A stretch of DNA of 64,000 nt from JAVBOW01 sp031549495 (lineage in GTDB: Bacteria > Bacteroidota > Bacteroidia > Bacteroidales > Rikenellaceae): the NCBI GenBank assembly GCA_031549495.1, contig JAVBPS010000019.1:41490-105489 (forward strand), in the 5' to 3' direction. Each line of letters opens with the position of its first letter. Positions within the stretch are counted from its first letter, which is position 1. Positions 15,495 to 23,960 of the stretch are shown in pieces. A program made the position numbers and the translations under genes. The notes below the pieces were generated by a model. The model saw only the letters and a program-made list of their open reading frames with translations. It ran no database searches and was not told where the DNA came from.

Positions 15495-16130
15495 ATGAAA
15501 CGCCTTTACCTCCTGCTGGCTTTGTCGCTTGCAACAGGCTATTCCTGCGCAAAAAATGGCGACGACAATGACAATACGCCGGAATACCTCCGTTATGCGG
15601 GGCATTCGTATCTGATTGTAAAAGAGCTGAAGACATGGACCGACGCGGCTGCCGACGCAGTGGCCCGAGGCGGATATTTAGTCGAAATCGGCGACAAATC
15701 CGAACAGGATGCCATTTACCAATGGATTCGCAATTCGGGCATTTCGACCTCATACACGGCTGTGCCCGACGGCGGCGGAATAGCTTATATCTGGATCGGG
15801 GCTACCGACCGCGCGTCGGAAGGCGAATGGGTTTGGAATGGCCGCAACCAAAGCGGCGCATCCCGGATGTTTTGGTCAGGCGACAAAACCGGAACAGCCG
15901 TGGACGGCAGCTATTACAATTGGGGCGGAACAGCCGCCGGCAAATGTAAAGAGCCCGATAATTACATCCATTCGCAGTATTCGCCCAGTGGACAGAATGC
16001 CGCCGCCATAGGCTTGGTCAATTGGCCACCGGACAGCAACCTTCAGCCTTTTGGCGTAGCCGGCCAGTGGAACGATATTGCCGAAACCAACAAGATTTAC
16101 TACATCGTTGAGTTTGATACAGGCGTATGA
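15495..16130 (+). CDS. C-type-lectin-like lipoprotein
   Basis: A 211-residue lipoprotein: signal peptide II with lipobox GYSC (Cys18), a short Asp/Asn-rich spacer, then a C-type-lectin-like domain over about residues 30-208. Family features seen are HSYLIVKELKTWTDAAADAV, GGYLVEIGDKSEQDAIYQWI, WIGATDRASEGEWVW, YNWGG and the closing GQWNDIAE...YYIVEF. Disulfide cysteines are scarce, as usual for bacterial forms. It is the third gene of the cluster of surface proteins; both the SUMF1 domain and this domain share the C-lectin fold, so the cluster presents three related ligand-binding folds on the surface. Ligand (glycan or protein) is not predictable. Confidence 0.75.
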   Translation: MKRLYLLLALSLATGYSCAKNGDDNDNTPEYLRYAGHSYLIVKELKTWTDAAADAVARGGYLVEIGDKSEQDAIYQWIRNSGISTSYTAVPDGGGIAYIWIGATDRASEGEWVWNGRNQSGASRMFWSGDKTGTAVDGSYYNWGGTAAGKCKEPDNYIHSQYSPSGQNAAAIGLVNWPPDSNLQPFGVAGQWNDIAETNKIYYIVEFDTGV

Positions 16131-16329
16131 CACGGGTAAAGATTTTCAAAGAGGAAATGCCGGCAAACCCTCTCCCTGCGCATATATTCTAACCGGTGGC
16201 CGCCGCGCTGATGAAGCTGGGCACCCCGCCTGAAAGCACAATCGCAAGGGCTTGCGAAGCTATTGCAGGAGAACGAGAAATCACCCACGAAACAGACGCA
16301 GCAGGCTATCGAGCGAAATTCAATGATAT

Positions 16330-16604
16330 CTACAAGGTGAATAGGGGAAAAACATAGCCCGGCAAATTTTTGGCAGTCTTGATCCGGTATCGATCAATGA
16401 TCTCTTTAGCCTTGTCGATTAACAGAACCCGCGCCCGTTTGTCGCATTTGATCCGCTCGTAAATAATCATATCGTCCTTGATCAGGCCATAACGTAATAA
16501 ATTTTGGGCACCCGGGCGAAACCCGTCTTGTGAAAAATGATTTCGAGTTTGATTAATTCGGGGTCGCGCGGATTGCGAAAACCCGTGATACGGACAGAAA
16601 ACAT
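16330..16604 (-). pseudogene. Decayed tyrosine recombinase
   Basis: Two overlapping minus-strand frames together look like a broken integrase. The piece at 16330-16494 reads RYGLIKDDMIIYERIKCDKR followed by ARVLLIDKAKEIIDRYRI and ends VFPLF, a pattern typical of the mid-catalytic part of phage-type integrases (KR...PL..KA..II..Y). The piece at 16482-16604 begins at an ATG with MFSVRITGFRNPRDPELIKL and stops at 16482. The frames differ, no R-H-R-Y catalytic set is complete, and the fragment is under 100 residues. It marks an old mobile-element insertion at this spot. Confidence 0.4.
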
Positions 16605-16783
16605 AACGGCAAGTTTTGAGGTTTATACTTGGCGAAAATCGTTATGCTTATCTGAATGCTATTGCTATTTATAGCTGGCTGACAATAGCCTTTTATGTCA
16701 TACAAGCGGGCTCTGTTTTAGGGTATTATAGGGATGGATGCTAAAAAAACAGTCTAATAATGAGAGAATTGACGTGGGATCAA

Positions 16784-16813
16784 TAAAAGGGCCGTCCGAA
16801 AGGAGTGCCCTTT
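16784..16813 (-). terminator. Terminator of the MFS exporter gene
   Basis: On the minus strand a stem AAAGGGC/GCCCTTT (16807-16813 with 16786-16792), extended by inner CTCC/GGA-type pairs, is followed by a TTTTATT tract directly after the MFS stop codon. Confidence 0.6.
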
Positions 16814-18019
16814 CTATTTATGCCGCAGGGTGTTGCGCACGACGGCGACGGCGGCGAGCATCAGCAGGGCGGAGACGGCGAAGGGCATTCCGGGGAAATA
16901 GAGGCGGGCGGTTTGGGCAGCGAAGAGCGAGAAGATGCCGGTCATCATGGGCGGACCGATGATCGAGGTGATGTTGCGCAGGGCCGAAAGGCCGCCCTGC
17001 AGCTCGCCCTGGCGGTCGTCGGGGGTGCGTATGGAGGTCATGGACTGGATCGCGGGGCCGAAGATCGTCCCGGCGGCCATCGGCAGCATTAGGGCGAAGA
17101 GCATCCAGCCGGCGGGAACGAAGGCGATGCAGGCGAACGTTACGCATTGCAGCAGCAGGCCCGCATAAATGGCGCGCCGTTCACCGATGCGGGGCAGCAG
17201 CCAGGGGCAGACGAGGCCCTGCACGATGGCGAAGCCGAGGCCCATCGCGCCTAACGACCAGCCGATGCGCTCTTCCGTCCATGCGAATTTTTCGATCGCG
17301 AAGTAGCTCCACACGCTGTCCATCACGTCGTTAGCGATGTAGAACAGGCCCATGGCGACCAGCAGGCCCCACACTACCCTATCGCCCCACAGGCGTGCGA
17401 TGGCGTCCAGGGGATGCGCGCGTTTCCAGACAAGGGGGCTGCGGCGGGTGGCGTCGAGGGACTCGGGGACAATAAAGAACGTGTAGAGGATATTGGCCGC
17501 ACTCAGGCCCAGGGCGGCGTAGCAAGGCAGGTAAAGGCCGTGTGAGGCCATCGTGCCGCCGAGTACCGGGCCGAGGATCATGCCGATGCCGAAGGAGGAA
17601 TTGAGGATCGCGAAGTTGCGGGAGCGCCCGGCGGGCGGGGTAATATCGGCCGTATAAGCCGATGCGACGCTGTAACTGCCGCCGATCACCCCGCCGAGGA
17701 TCTTGCCTGCGAAAAGCCATGCGATCGAGGGGGCAAAGGCGAGCATCGCGCTGTCGATGGCCAGGGGGAAGAGCGAGAGCAGCAGCACTATTCGCCGTCC
17801 GTAGCGGTCGCCCAGGCTGCCGAGCAGCGGGGCAAAAAAGATCTGCACGAGGGCGTACGCCCCGGCCAGCCAGCCGCCCCAGGCCGCCGCCGTATCCATA
17901 CCGCCCTCGACCAGTCCCGAAAGGATGCGGGGCAGCACGGGCAGCATCAGGCCGTAGCCCAGCACATCCGCAAGGGCGGGGACAAAGATGAAGCCGAGGG
18001 CGGGTTTACGGGAGGTCAT
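16814..18019 (-). CDS. MFS exporter of the TCR/Tet (TetA-like) family
   Basis: A 401-residue inner-membrane protein with twelve predicted helices and the signatures of the DHA1/TetA drug:proton antiporters: PVLPRIL in helix 1, the loop 2-3 motif GSLGDRYGRRIVLL, and ILGGVIGGSYSVASAY and SSFGIGMILGPVLGG (motif C, helix 5). It would expel a small hydrophobic compound in exchange for protons. The substrate is not predictable; similarity in layout to tetracycline exporters does not prove resistance. It has its own -7 box 48 bp upstream and a terminator right after the stop, so it is a single-gene unit. High GC as in the backbone. Length is normal for the family (about 400). Confidence 0.85.
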   Translation of the reverse strand: MTSRKPALGFIFVPALADVLGYGLMLPVLPRILSGLVEGGMDTAAAWGGWLAGAYALVQIFFAPLLGSLGDRYGRRIVLLLSLFPLAIDSAMLAFAPSIAWLFAGKILGGVIGGSYSVASAYTADITPPAGRSRNFAILNSSFGIGMILGPVLGGTMASHGLYLPCYAALGLSAANILYTFFIVPESLDATRRSPLVWKRAHPLDAIARLWGDRVVWGLLVAMGLFYIANDVMDSVWSYFAIEKFAWTEERIGWSLGAMGLGFAIVQGLVCPWLLPRIGERRAIYAGLLLQCVTFACIAFVPAGWMLFALMLPMAAGTIFGPAIQSMTSIRTPDDRQGELQGGLSALRNITSIIGPPMMTGIFSLFAAQTARLYFPGMPFAVSALLMLAAVAVVRNTLRHK

Positions 18020-18066
18020 GGATGGAGATGAACGATGCGATCGCGTTATTTCAATGAAATTTCCGT

Positions 18067-18074
18067 CAAATATA
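18067..18074 (-). promoter_or_regulatory. -7 box of the MFS exporter
   Basis: TATATTTG on the minus strand matches TAnnTTTG and lies 48 bp upstream of the ATG at 18019. Confidence 0.55.
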
Positions 18075-18111
18075 CATTATTCACGTCATCCCGAACGTAT
18101 GTGATATAAGT

Positions 18112-18200
18112 TTTGTCATTCAGAGCGAAGCGAAGAATCTTGGTCGGAATTGTTTCGGCACAGCCAGACCAAGATTCTTCGCTTCGCTCTGAATGACAAA
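18112..18200. repeat. Palindromic repeat, family A (34 bp arms)
   Basis: Perfect 34 bp inverted arms (18112-18145 and 18167-18200) around a 21 nt loop, with the core GAAGCGAAGAATCTTGGTC. The same core recurs at 32932, 63001 and 63147, always between genes. Frames crossing such repeats give the familiar spurious peptide CHSERSEES. Confidence 0.85.
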
Positions 18201-18217
18201 TTTGACACATTATTCTT

Positions 18218-18754
18218 CTAATATATTTTTTTTACACGTATTTTTTCAATGCCGTTAAAATTATATAACCAATTCTTATATATGTAAAAATGTGTACTAT
18301 CTATCGAAAAAAAATATACCGTATCATTTTGTATTGTTACAACGCCCCTATCACACCCCTGATAAGAACCTTTTCCTAAATTGGTATTTATTCTATAATC
18401 ATTGTTGAGTAACGGCCAATAAGATATTTCATAGTTAATTTTGTCTATTCGAAAATCCCATTTTTCATATTCTTTCTTTAAGTTAATTTCTGAAAATAAT
18501 GCAAAGAAGACACACAATATTATGGTAGATAAAATAGCATTATACATAAAAAGTGTAGCATAATACTTTTGAACAAAACACATGATACCGGCAATGATGA
18601 AATTTATTAAAACCACCAATGGGATGAAATATATCAAAACAATTGATATATCTGCACTTGGTTTAAAATAATATACTCCACTTCCTATAGCTATAATATC
18701 ACAAAGGATTATCAGCGATATTATGAGGCTTCTCTTATTATTAATATTTTTCAT
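18218..18754 (-). CDS. AT-rich orphan membrane protein, function unknown
   Basis: A 178-residue protein with three predicted transmembrane helices (about 9-30, 34-58 and 68-88) and a C-terminal soluble part of about 85 residues with beta character (DYRINTNLGKGSYQGCDRGV, ITIQND-like strands, THFYIYKNWLYNF). No family is recognised. It is much more AT-rich than both neighbours, which suggests recent acquisition, and it is not in an operon. The start at 18754 gives MKNINNKRSLIISLIILCD with a normal positive-inside first helix. It may be a type of small DUF protein found in Bacteroidetes; there is nothing to point to a function. Confidence 0.55.
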   Translation of the reverse strand: MKNINNKRSLIISLIILCDIIAIGSGVYYFKPSADISIVLIYFIPLVVLINFIIAGIMCFVQKYYATLFMYNAILSTIILCVFFALFSEINLKKEYEKWDFRIDKINYEISYWPLLNNDYRINTNLGKGSYQGCDRGVVTIQNDTVYFFSIDSTHFYIYKNWLYNFNGIEKIRVKKIY

Positions 18755-19116
18755 TTGATCATTTTCAAATTAATGCCGCTTGAAACACATCCGAATTTAT
18801 AATTCGATTCGTCAACAAAGGTATAACAACATGACGAGATTACAAATGCCTCCAAATTCGAGGATTTCTCGACTGCGCCCGGAATAACGGGCACAGAAAA
18901 GGGCACCCACAAGGGGTGCCCCTACATGATCGGACAACGGGATGGCCGCAAGGAGCGTACCCGTCACAATCGTTACCGGCGTCCGAACTTTCGCTGTGCA
19001 TAGAGTGCGTCGATTTTTGCTTATCGTTTGGGTTTTTAACCGGAGCGTACTTAACGTACGTGAGGATTAAAATTCAAAGGATAAGTGAAAAGCGGCGTGC
19101 TATATGCGCAGCCGAC
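18755..19116. other. Intergenic region with a hairpin repeat, no gene
   Basis: Contains the hairpin GGGCACCC/GGGTGCCC (18901-18908 with 18914-18921), a motif that recurs in related form (GGGTGCCCCTAC at 22267-22285, and as an inverted copy around 40360-40382), so it belongs to a second small repeat family. No protein-like frame is seen. Confidence 0.45.
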
Positions 19117-20925
19117 CTATCCACGAGACCTCTTCCGGTCGTTTTCGTCGAGTAAAATTTTGCGCAGGCGGATGGATTTCGGGGTTAGTTCCACGTATTC
19201 ATCCTCCTTGATATATTCCAACGCCTCTTCCAGCGAGAAGATCACCGCGGGGGCGATGCTTGTTTTCTCGTCCGAGCCGCTGGCGCGCATGTTGGTCAGT
19301 TTCTTGCTTTTCGTGAGGTTGACGGTAATGTCTTCGGAGCGGGTGCTCTCGCCGACCACCTGGCCGCAGTAGATGTCCACACCGGGATCGACGAAGAAAC
19401 GGCCGCGGTCCTGCAACTTATTGATGGCGTAGGCGTAGGCGTTGCCGGTTTCGGTGGCGATCAGCGAGCCGTTGGTGCGCATCTCGATCTCGCCGCGCAT
19501 CGGCTCGAAGCCGCGCAGGCGGTGGGTTACGACGGCCTCTCCGGCGGTAGCGGTGAGCAGGTTGCTCCTTAGGCCGATGATGCCGCGCGAGGGGATCTCG
19601 AATTCCAGGCGGGTGCGGTCGGCCACGGCGATCATGTTCAACAGCACGCCGCGGCGGCGGGTCACCATTTCGATGGCGCGGCCCGAATACTCTTCAGGCA
19701 GGTCGATGGTCAGTTCCTCGATCGGCTCACACTTCTTGCCGTCTATTTCTTTGATGATCACGCGGGGCTGGCCGACCTGCAGTTCGTAACCCTCGCGGCG
19801 CATCGTTTCGATCAGCACCGAGAGGTGCAGCACGCCGCGGCCGAAGACGATGAAGCTGTCGGCCGTCTGGCCCGGCTCCACGCGCAGGGCGAGGTTCTTT
19901 TCCAGTTCGCGGTCGAGGCGCTCCCGGATGTGGCGCGAGGTGACGAATTTGCCCTCTTTACCGAAGAAGGGCGAGTCGTTGATGGTGAAGAGCATGCTCA
20001 TCGTCGGTTCGTCGATGGCGATGGGTTCCAGCGGTTCGGGGTTTTCGTAGTCGCAGACCGTGTCGCCGATCTCGAAGCCGTCGATGCCCACCAGGGCGCA
20101 GATCTCGCCGCACCCTACCCGATCGACCTTCGCCTTACCCAGGCCGTCGAAGACCATCAGTTCCTTAATGCGGGTCTTCTGCAGCGTCACCCCGTCGCGT
20201 TTGGCGAGGGTGACGTTCATGCCGCTACGCAGTTCGCCGCGCGTGAGTTTGCCCACGGCGATGCGGCCCACGTAGGGCGAGTATTCGAGCGAAGAGATCA
20301 GCATCTGGGGCGTTCCCTCGACCACGGGGGGCTCGGGGATCTCGTCGATGATCGTGTCCAGCAGCGGGGTGATGTCCGTGGTGCGTTCGCCGCTCACGTG
20401 CGACATCCAGCCCTGTTTGGCGCTGCCGTATATGGTCTTGAAATCGAGCTGTTCCTCGGTGGCGTCCAGGGTGAACATCAAATCGAAAACTTCCTCGTGC
20501 ACCTGCTCGGGGCGGCAGTTGGGCTTGTCGACCTTGTTGATCACCACGATCGGCTTCTTGCCCAGTGCGAGAGCCTTTTGCAACACGAAACGGGTCTGGG
20601 GCATCGTTCCCTCGAAAGCGTCCACCAGCAGCAGCACACCGTCGGCCATGTTCAGCACGCGCTCCACCTCGCCGCCGAAATCGGCGTGGCCCGGAGTGTC
20701 TATGATGTTGATTTTGTAGTCTTTGTAGCGAACCGAAACGTTCTTGGCGAGGATCGTGATGCCGCGCTCGCGTTCCAGGTCGTTGTTGTCCATGATCAGT
20801 TCCCCGGTCGGGGCCGATCCTTCGCGCAACAAATGGCCCTGTAAAATCATCTTGTCTACGAGCGTCGTCTTTCCGTGGTCGACGTGGGCGATTATTGCGA
20901 TGTTGCGTATTTTCTGCATCTGCAT
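19117..20925 (-). CDS. typA: Ribosome-associated GTPase TypA/BipA
   Basis: A 602-residue translational GTPase. G1 AHVDHGKTT, G2/RGITI, G3 DTPGHADFGGEV and G4 NKVDKP lie in the first 140 residues, followed by the EF-G-like domains 2, 3 and 5 and the TypA-specific C-terminal domain (GDTVCDYENP, EEYSGRAIEMVTRRRG, GIIGLRSNLLTATAGEA). It binds the 70S ribosome and supports late 50S assembly and growth under stress or cold. The ATG at 20925 is chosen because a perfect -7 box lies at 20938-20945 (complement) and a TTG further upstream would overlap it; an ATG at 20919 is also possible. It is divergent from aroB with only 44 bp between start codons. Confidence 0.93.
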   Translation of the reverse strand: MQMQKIRNIAIIAHVDHGKTTLVDKMILQGHLLREGSAPTGELIMDNNDLERERGITILAKNVSVRYKDYKINIIDTPGHADFGGEVERVLNMADGVLLLVDAFEGTMPQTRFVLQKALALGKKPIVVINKVDKPNCRPEQVHEEVFDLMFTLDATEEQLDFKTIYGSAKQGWMSHVSGERTTDITPLLDTIIDEIPEPPVVEGTPQMLISSLEYSPYVGRIAVGKLTRGELRSGMNVTLAKRDGVTLQKTRIKELMVFDGLGKAKVDRVGCGEICALVGIDGFEIGDTVCDYENPEPLEPIAIDEPTMSMLFTINDSPFFGKEGKFVTSRHIRERLDRELEKNLALRVEPGQTADSFIVFGRGVLHLSVLIETMRREGYELQVGQPRVIIKEIDGKKCEPIEELTIDLPEEYSGRAIEMVTRRRGVLLNMIAVADRTRLEFEIPSRGIIGLRSNLLTATAGEAVVTHRLRGFEPMRGEIEMRTNGSLIATETGNAYAYAINKLQDRGRFFVDPGVDIYCGQVVGESTRSEDITVNLTKSKKLTNMRASGSDEKTSIAPAVIFSLEEALEYIKEDEYVELTPKSIRLRKILLDENDRKRSRG

Positions 20926-20937
20926 ATTTTTAGGCCG

Positions 20938-20945
20938 CAAAGGTA
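20938..20945 (-). promoter_or_regulatory. -7 box of typA
   Basis: TACCTTTG on the minus strand, a TAnnTTTG match 13 bp before the typA ATG. It lies 12 bp from the divergent aroB -7 box, so polymerase binding at the two must compete. Confidence 0.55.
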
Positions 20946-20956
20946 AGAAAAATCCC

Positions 20957-20964
20957 TATATTTG
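20957..20964 (+). promoter_or_regulatory. -7 box of aroB, next to its start codon
   Basis: TATATTTG matches TAnnTTTG and ends 5 bp before the ATG at 20970, so the aroB message should be leaderless or nearly so. Confidence 0.55.
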
Positions 20965-20969
20965 TATGT

Positions 20970-21998
20970 ATGAAAGAGATTATTGAAGTGAGGCGGGAGG
21001 GCCGCAGTCCCTCCAAAGTGGTTGTAGGCGATGTAATTACCTCGCTGAAATCTTTTTTACCCGAGAACCGGAAAGTGGTCATCGTCACCGATGCGAACCT
21101 CCACCGGCGCTACCGGGAGCTGATCAGCCCGTATGAATATATGCTGATCGGGCTGGGCGAGGGGAACAAGACGCTCTCCACGCTGGAAGAGCTCTACCGC
21201 GGACTGATCGCCGTGGGGGCCGACCGCAGCACCTTCATCCTCGGCATCGGGGGCGGGATCGTCACCGACGTGACCGGGTTCGCCGCCTCGACCTACATGC
21301 GGGGGGTGGATTTCGGCTTCGTGGCCACCTCGCTGCTCGCGCAGGTCGACGCGAGTATCGGCGGCAAGAACGGCGTGAACGTCGACGGGTATAAAAATAT
21401 GGCCGGGGTGTTCAACCAGCCCGATTTCGTGCTGTGCGACACCTCGATGCTCGACACGCTGCCCGAGCGGGAGTTCCGGGCGGGGCTGGCCGAGATCATC
21501 AAGGCGGCGGTGATCGCCGATGCGAAACTATTTGAATTATTAGAGAGTAGTTCGTTCGAGGCGTTGCGCACGGACAAAGAATTGCTCGGCCGCGTGATCA
21601 CGGCGGCGATCCGCGTTAAGGCGGCGATCGTCGAGGCGGACGAGCATGAGGCCGGGGTGCGCAAGTTGCTGAACCTGGGCCATACGTTCGCCCACGCGAT
21701 CGAGAAGTGCAGCGACCAGTACACGCATGGCGAGGCGGTGGCCGCGGGGGTCTGCATGGCCTCGGACGTGGCGGTACGCACGGGCGTTCTCTCCGCAGCC
21801 GACCGTACGCGCATCAAGACGGTGATCGAGCGGATGGGGCTGCCGCTTTCGACGAGCCTCGATCCGGGGGCACTGATCCGGGCAGCCGCGGCGGACAAGA
21901 AGCGTGCGGCGGACAAGATCGACCTGATCCTGCCGCACGGGATTGGCAAATGCGCGATCCATACCGTGCCGCTGGAGGAATTGAAAGGGTATTTTTAA
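20970..21998 (+). CDS. aroB: 3-dehydroquinate synthase
   Basis: A 342-residue enzyme of the shikimate pathway that turns DAHP into 3-dehydroquinate using NAD+ and a divalent metal. Seen are the NAD-binding GIGGGIVTDVTGFAASTYMRG-type loop split over residues 90-112, the metal site region NLGHTFAHAIE (His ligands) and the HGEAVAAG motif, all in family order, with VDASIGGKNGVN between. Length is normal. It is a single-gene unit whose promoter abuts the start codon, divergent from typA. It supplies aromatic amino acids, including the tyrosine that the aryl polyene operon at 62655 would consume; that link is metabolic, not genetic. Confidence 0.95.
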   Translation: MKEIIEVRREGRSPSKVVVGDVITSLKSFLPENRKVVIVTDANLHRRYRELISPYEYMLIGLGEGNKTLSTLEELYRGLIAVGADRSTFILGIGGGIVTDVTGFAASTYMRGVDFGFVATSLLAQVDASIGGKNGVNVDGYKNMAGVFNQPDFVLCDTSMLDTLPEREFRAGLAEIIKAAVIADAKLFELLESSSFEALRTDKELLGRVITAAIRVKAAIVEADEHEAGVRKLLNLGHTFAHAIEKCSDQYTHGEAVAAGVCMASDVAVRTGVLSAADRTRIKTVIERMGLPLSTSLDPGALIRAAAADKKRAADKIDLILPHGIGKCAIHTVPLEELKGYF

Positions 21999-22125
21999 CC
22001 GTATATAAGGACAAAGGGCAACCACGAGGGCAGCCGCGGTCGGAAGATCGTAACAAATCAGATAATAGATAAATTACCAGTACATTAAAATGCATGGGTT
22101 TATTTGAAAGAATGAATTCTTTTTC

Positions 22126-22196
22126 GTCATGTCGAGCGTTAGTCGAGACATCTCAAACCGTCTGTCTGAGATGTCTCGACTAGCGCTCGACATGAC
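22126..22196. repeat. Palindromic repeat, family B
   Basis: Inverted arms of about 30 bp (22126-22154 and 22167-22196, one mismatch) with the core GTCATGTCGAGCG. Family B recurs at 62831 and as a single arm at 40311. It directly precedes the terminator after aroB. Confidence 0.8.
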
Positions 22197-22232
22197 AACA
22201 AAATGCCGTAGCAACGCTGCGGCATTTTGTTG
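22196..22232. terminator. Bidirectional terminator between aroB and susD
   Basis: A 13 bp perfect stem CAACAAAATGCCG (22196-22208) with its complement (22220-22232); each strand ends in a T-rich arm. It can end both the aroB transcript and the convergent glycan-locus transcript. The other ~100 bp up to 22306 hold only a GGGTGCCCCTAC repeat copy. Confidence 0.65.
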
Positions 22233-22306
22233 ATTATCTTTGAATTACAATCTTCCGACCACTCGTGCCGTAAAGGGTGCCCCTACAATATCGGACAACT
22301 AACTGT

Positions 22307-23947
22307 CTACTTCCCCCAGTTGGGATTCTGTTCATAATTAGGCATCAGGTCGATCTCCCGCTGCGGGATAGGCAGCAACTCGTGCTTGCCTTTGACCGTA
22401 TTGCTGACCACCGTGTAGTTCGCCGCCGCCGACCATTCGAGCAGCGAGATAGCCGTCTCGCGGATCCTTTCGGTGTATATGCCCCACCGGACCAGGTCGT
22501 GCTTGCGGTGCCCTTCGAAACAGAGCTCGTAGGCCCTTTCCTTCTGGATGATGGTCTTGAACTCGTCGTAACCTGCCGAGGAATTGATGTCGGACTGGCT
22601 GCTTGCCGTACCCGGGTCTATGCCGTAGCCACGCCTGCGGACCAGGTTGACCGCACCGATGGCGTCGGCCGTGGGGCCTTGCTGCGATTCGTTGACCGCT
22701 TCGGCATAGGTGAGCAGCACGTCCGAATAGCGCAGGATGTACCAGTTGATCCTCGAATAGCTCGCGTCGATCAGGTAGTTGGTCCTATCCACATACTTCT
22801 CGGTATTCCACTTGCCCGGCGTGCACAATTGCTGCCAGTTGTTGCGTGCGGCCGTATTCGGGTAATTCTGGTAGGACCAGGGCCACTGCAACGTACCCAC
22901 GTATTGGTATTCGGCCACCGACACGCCGTATCGCGGGTCGTTGCGCCCCTTCCATTCGGTCATAAAGGTCTCCACCACCTTGGTGCGCGCCGAGTTCGAC
23001 GCCCTTTTGCCCACGATGGCGTCGGCCTGCACGCCGTTCCACTTGCCCACGTATCCCAACGCGGCGTTGGTCGTCGAGTAGAAGCTCACTTCGATCAGGC
23101 TCTCGGCGGGATTCCACCAGCCGCTGCACGTGTTGTACCACAGGTCTTCGAAATTGGGCAGCAGCGAGTGCTTCATCGAGCTGATCACCTTCAGGGCCGT
23201 CTTGGCCGAGAGATCCCATTTGCTCTGGTCCTGCACGGGCCAGCCGGCCCACGTGGCGTACACTTTGGAGAGCAGGCCCAGGGCCGACCCCTTGGTGAAG
23301 CGGAACTGGGTGTCGCCCCTTGGGTCGATATCCCCGTTCCAGGGCAGCGCGTCGGCGGCATCCTTGAGGTCCTGCTCGATGAACGCGTAGACCTCGGCCG
23401 GATCGTTCTGCGTGAAGGTCTTCGGATCGTTGAGCGACTCGGCCGCCGTGGTCATCAGGGTGATGTTGCCGAACCACCGGACCAGGTCGAAGTAGAACAT
23501 GGCCCTGAGCACTTTGGCCTCGGCGACGTAGAGCTCGGCCAGTTGCCGGTCCCCGGCGGGGAAGTCCCGCATCGACTTGGTGGCCCTTTCGATAAAGTCG
23601 TTGGCGGAGTAGACCCCGTTGTAGAGGTATCGCCACGTGGCCTGGATATCGCTGTTGCTGGGGCTGTGGGCGTTGGTGGGAATCTCGCGGAAGTTGGTCG
23701 ACGAGGCCCCCTCGCACTGTGCGATATCGGTCGACAGGGGGAGCAGCATCGACAGGTTGTAGCCGTAGAGCGCATTGTTGTTCAGGCAGCTGTATATACC
23801 CAGCAACACGTTTTCGACCTCCATCGCGTTGTACATATAGTCGTCCCGGTCGAGGTTCATCAGCGGCTTTTCATCCAGCATGTCGGTGCAGGATACGGCG
23901 GGCATGAACAGCGCGGCGGCCAATAAGGTATAAAGTATCTTTTTCAT
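22307..23947 (-). CDS. SusD/RagB-family glycan-binding lipoprotein
   Basis: A 546-residue outer-membrane lipoprotein. A signal peptide II ends in lipobox AVSC (Cys20). The body has SusD/RagB features: CLNNNALYGYNLSMLL near the N-terminal helices, RAMFYFDLVRWFGNITLM, and the C-terminal SusD repeat ending NEVRRRGYG-like (NLVRRRGYGID), KERAYELCFEGHRKHDLVRWG and LLPIPQREIDLMPNYEQNPNW. It caps the SusC transporter and binds the oligosaccharide. Unusually, it is the last gene of the operon, 13 bp after SusC, whereas SusD genes normally follow SusC with further genes behind. Glycan is inferred from the neighbouring PL12 and GH88 as a glycosaminoglycan. Confidence 0.93.
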   Translation of the reverse strand: MKKILYTLLAAALFMPAVSCTDMLDEKPLMNLDRDDYMYNAMEVENVLLGIYSCLNNNALYGYNLSMLLPLSTDIAQCEGASSTNFREIPTNAHSPSNSDIQATWRYLYNGVYSANDFIERATKSMRDFPAGDRQLAELYVAEAKVLRAMFYFDLVRWFGNITLMTTAAESLNDPKTFTQNDPAEVYAFIEQDLKDAADALPWNGDIDPRGDTQFRFTKGSALGLLSKVYATWAGWPVQDQSKWDLSAKTALKVISSMKHSLLPNFEDLWYNTCSGWWNPAESLIEVSFYSTTNAALGYVGKWNGVQADAIVGKRASNSARTKVVETFMTEWKGRNDPRYGVSVAEYQYVGTLQWPWSYQNYPNTAARNNWQQLCTPGKWNTEKYVDRTNYLIDASYSRINWYILRYSDVLLTYAEAVNESQQGPTADAIGAVNLVRRRGYGIDPGTASSQSDINSSAGYDEFKTIIQKERAYELCFEGHRKHDLVRWGIYTERIRETAISLLEWSAAANYTVVSNTVKGKHELLPIPQREIDLMPNYEQNPNWGK

Positions 23948-23960
23948 CTTCTGCGGTTTT

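Larger units (their letters stand above)
16131..16813. other. Gene-remnant region between the lectin-like gene and the MFS exporter
   Basis: No intact gene. On the plus strand a frame at about 16205-16357 codes AALMKLGTPPESTIARACEA and onward to a stop, with good protein composition but no start; it may be the tail of a lost protein. On the minus strand lie pieces of a tyrosine recombinase (see pseudogene). The last 30 bp form the terminator of the MFS gene. Confidence 0.45.

Noticed and set aside
18116..18200. Repeats as a CRISPR array
   Set aside because: They are isolated palindromes with no regular spacing, no spacers and no cas genes in the window.
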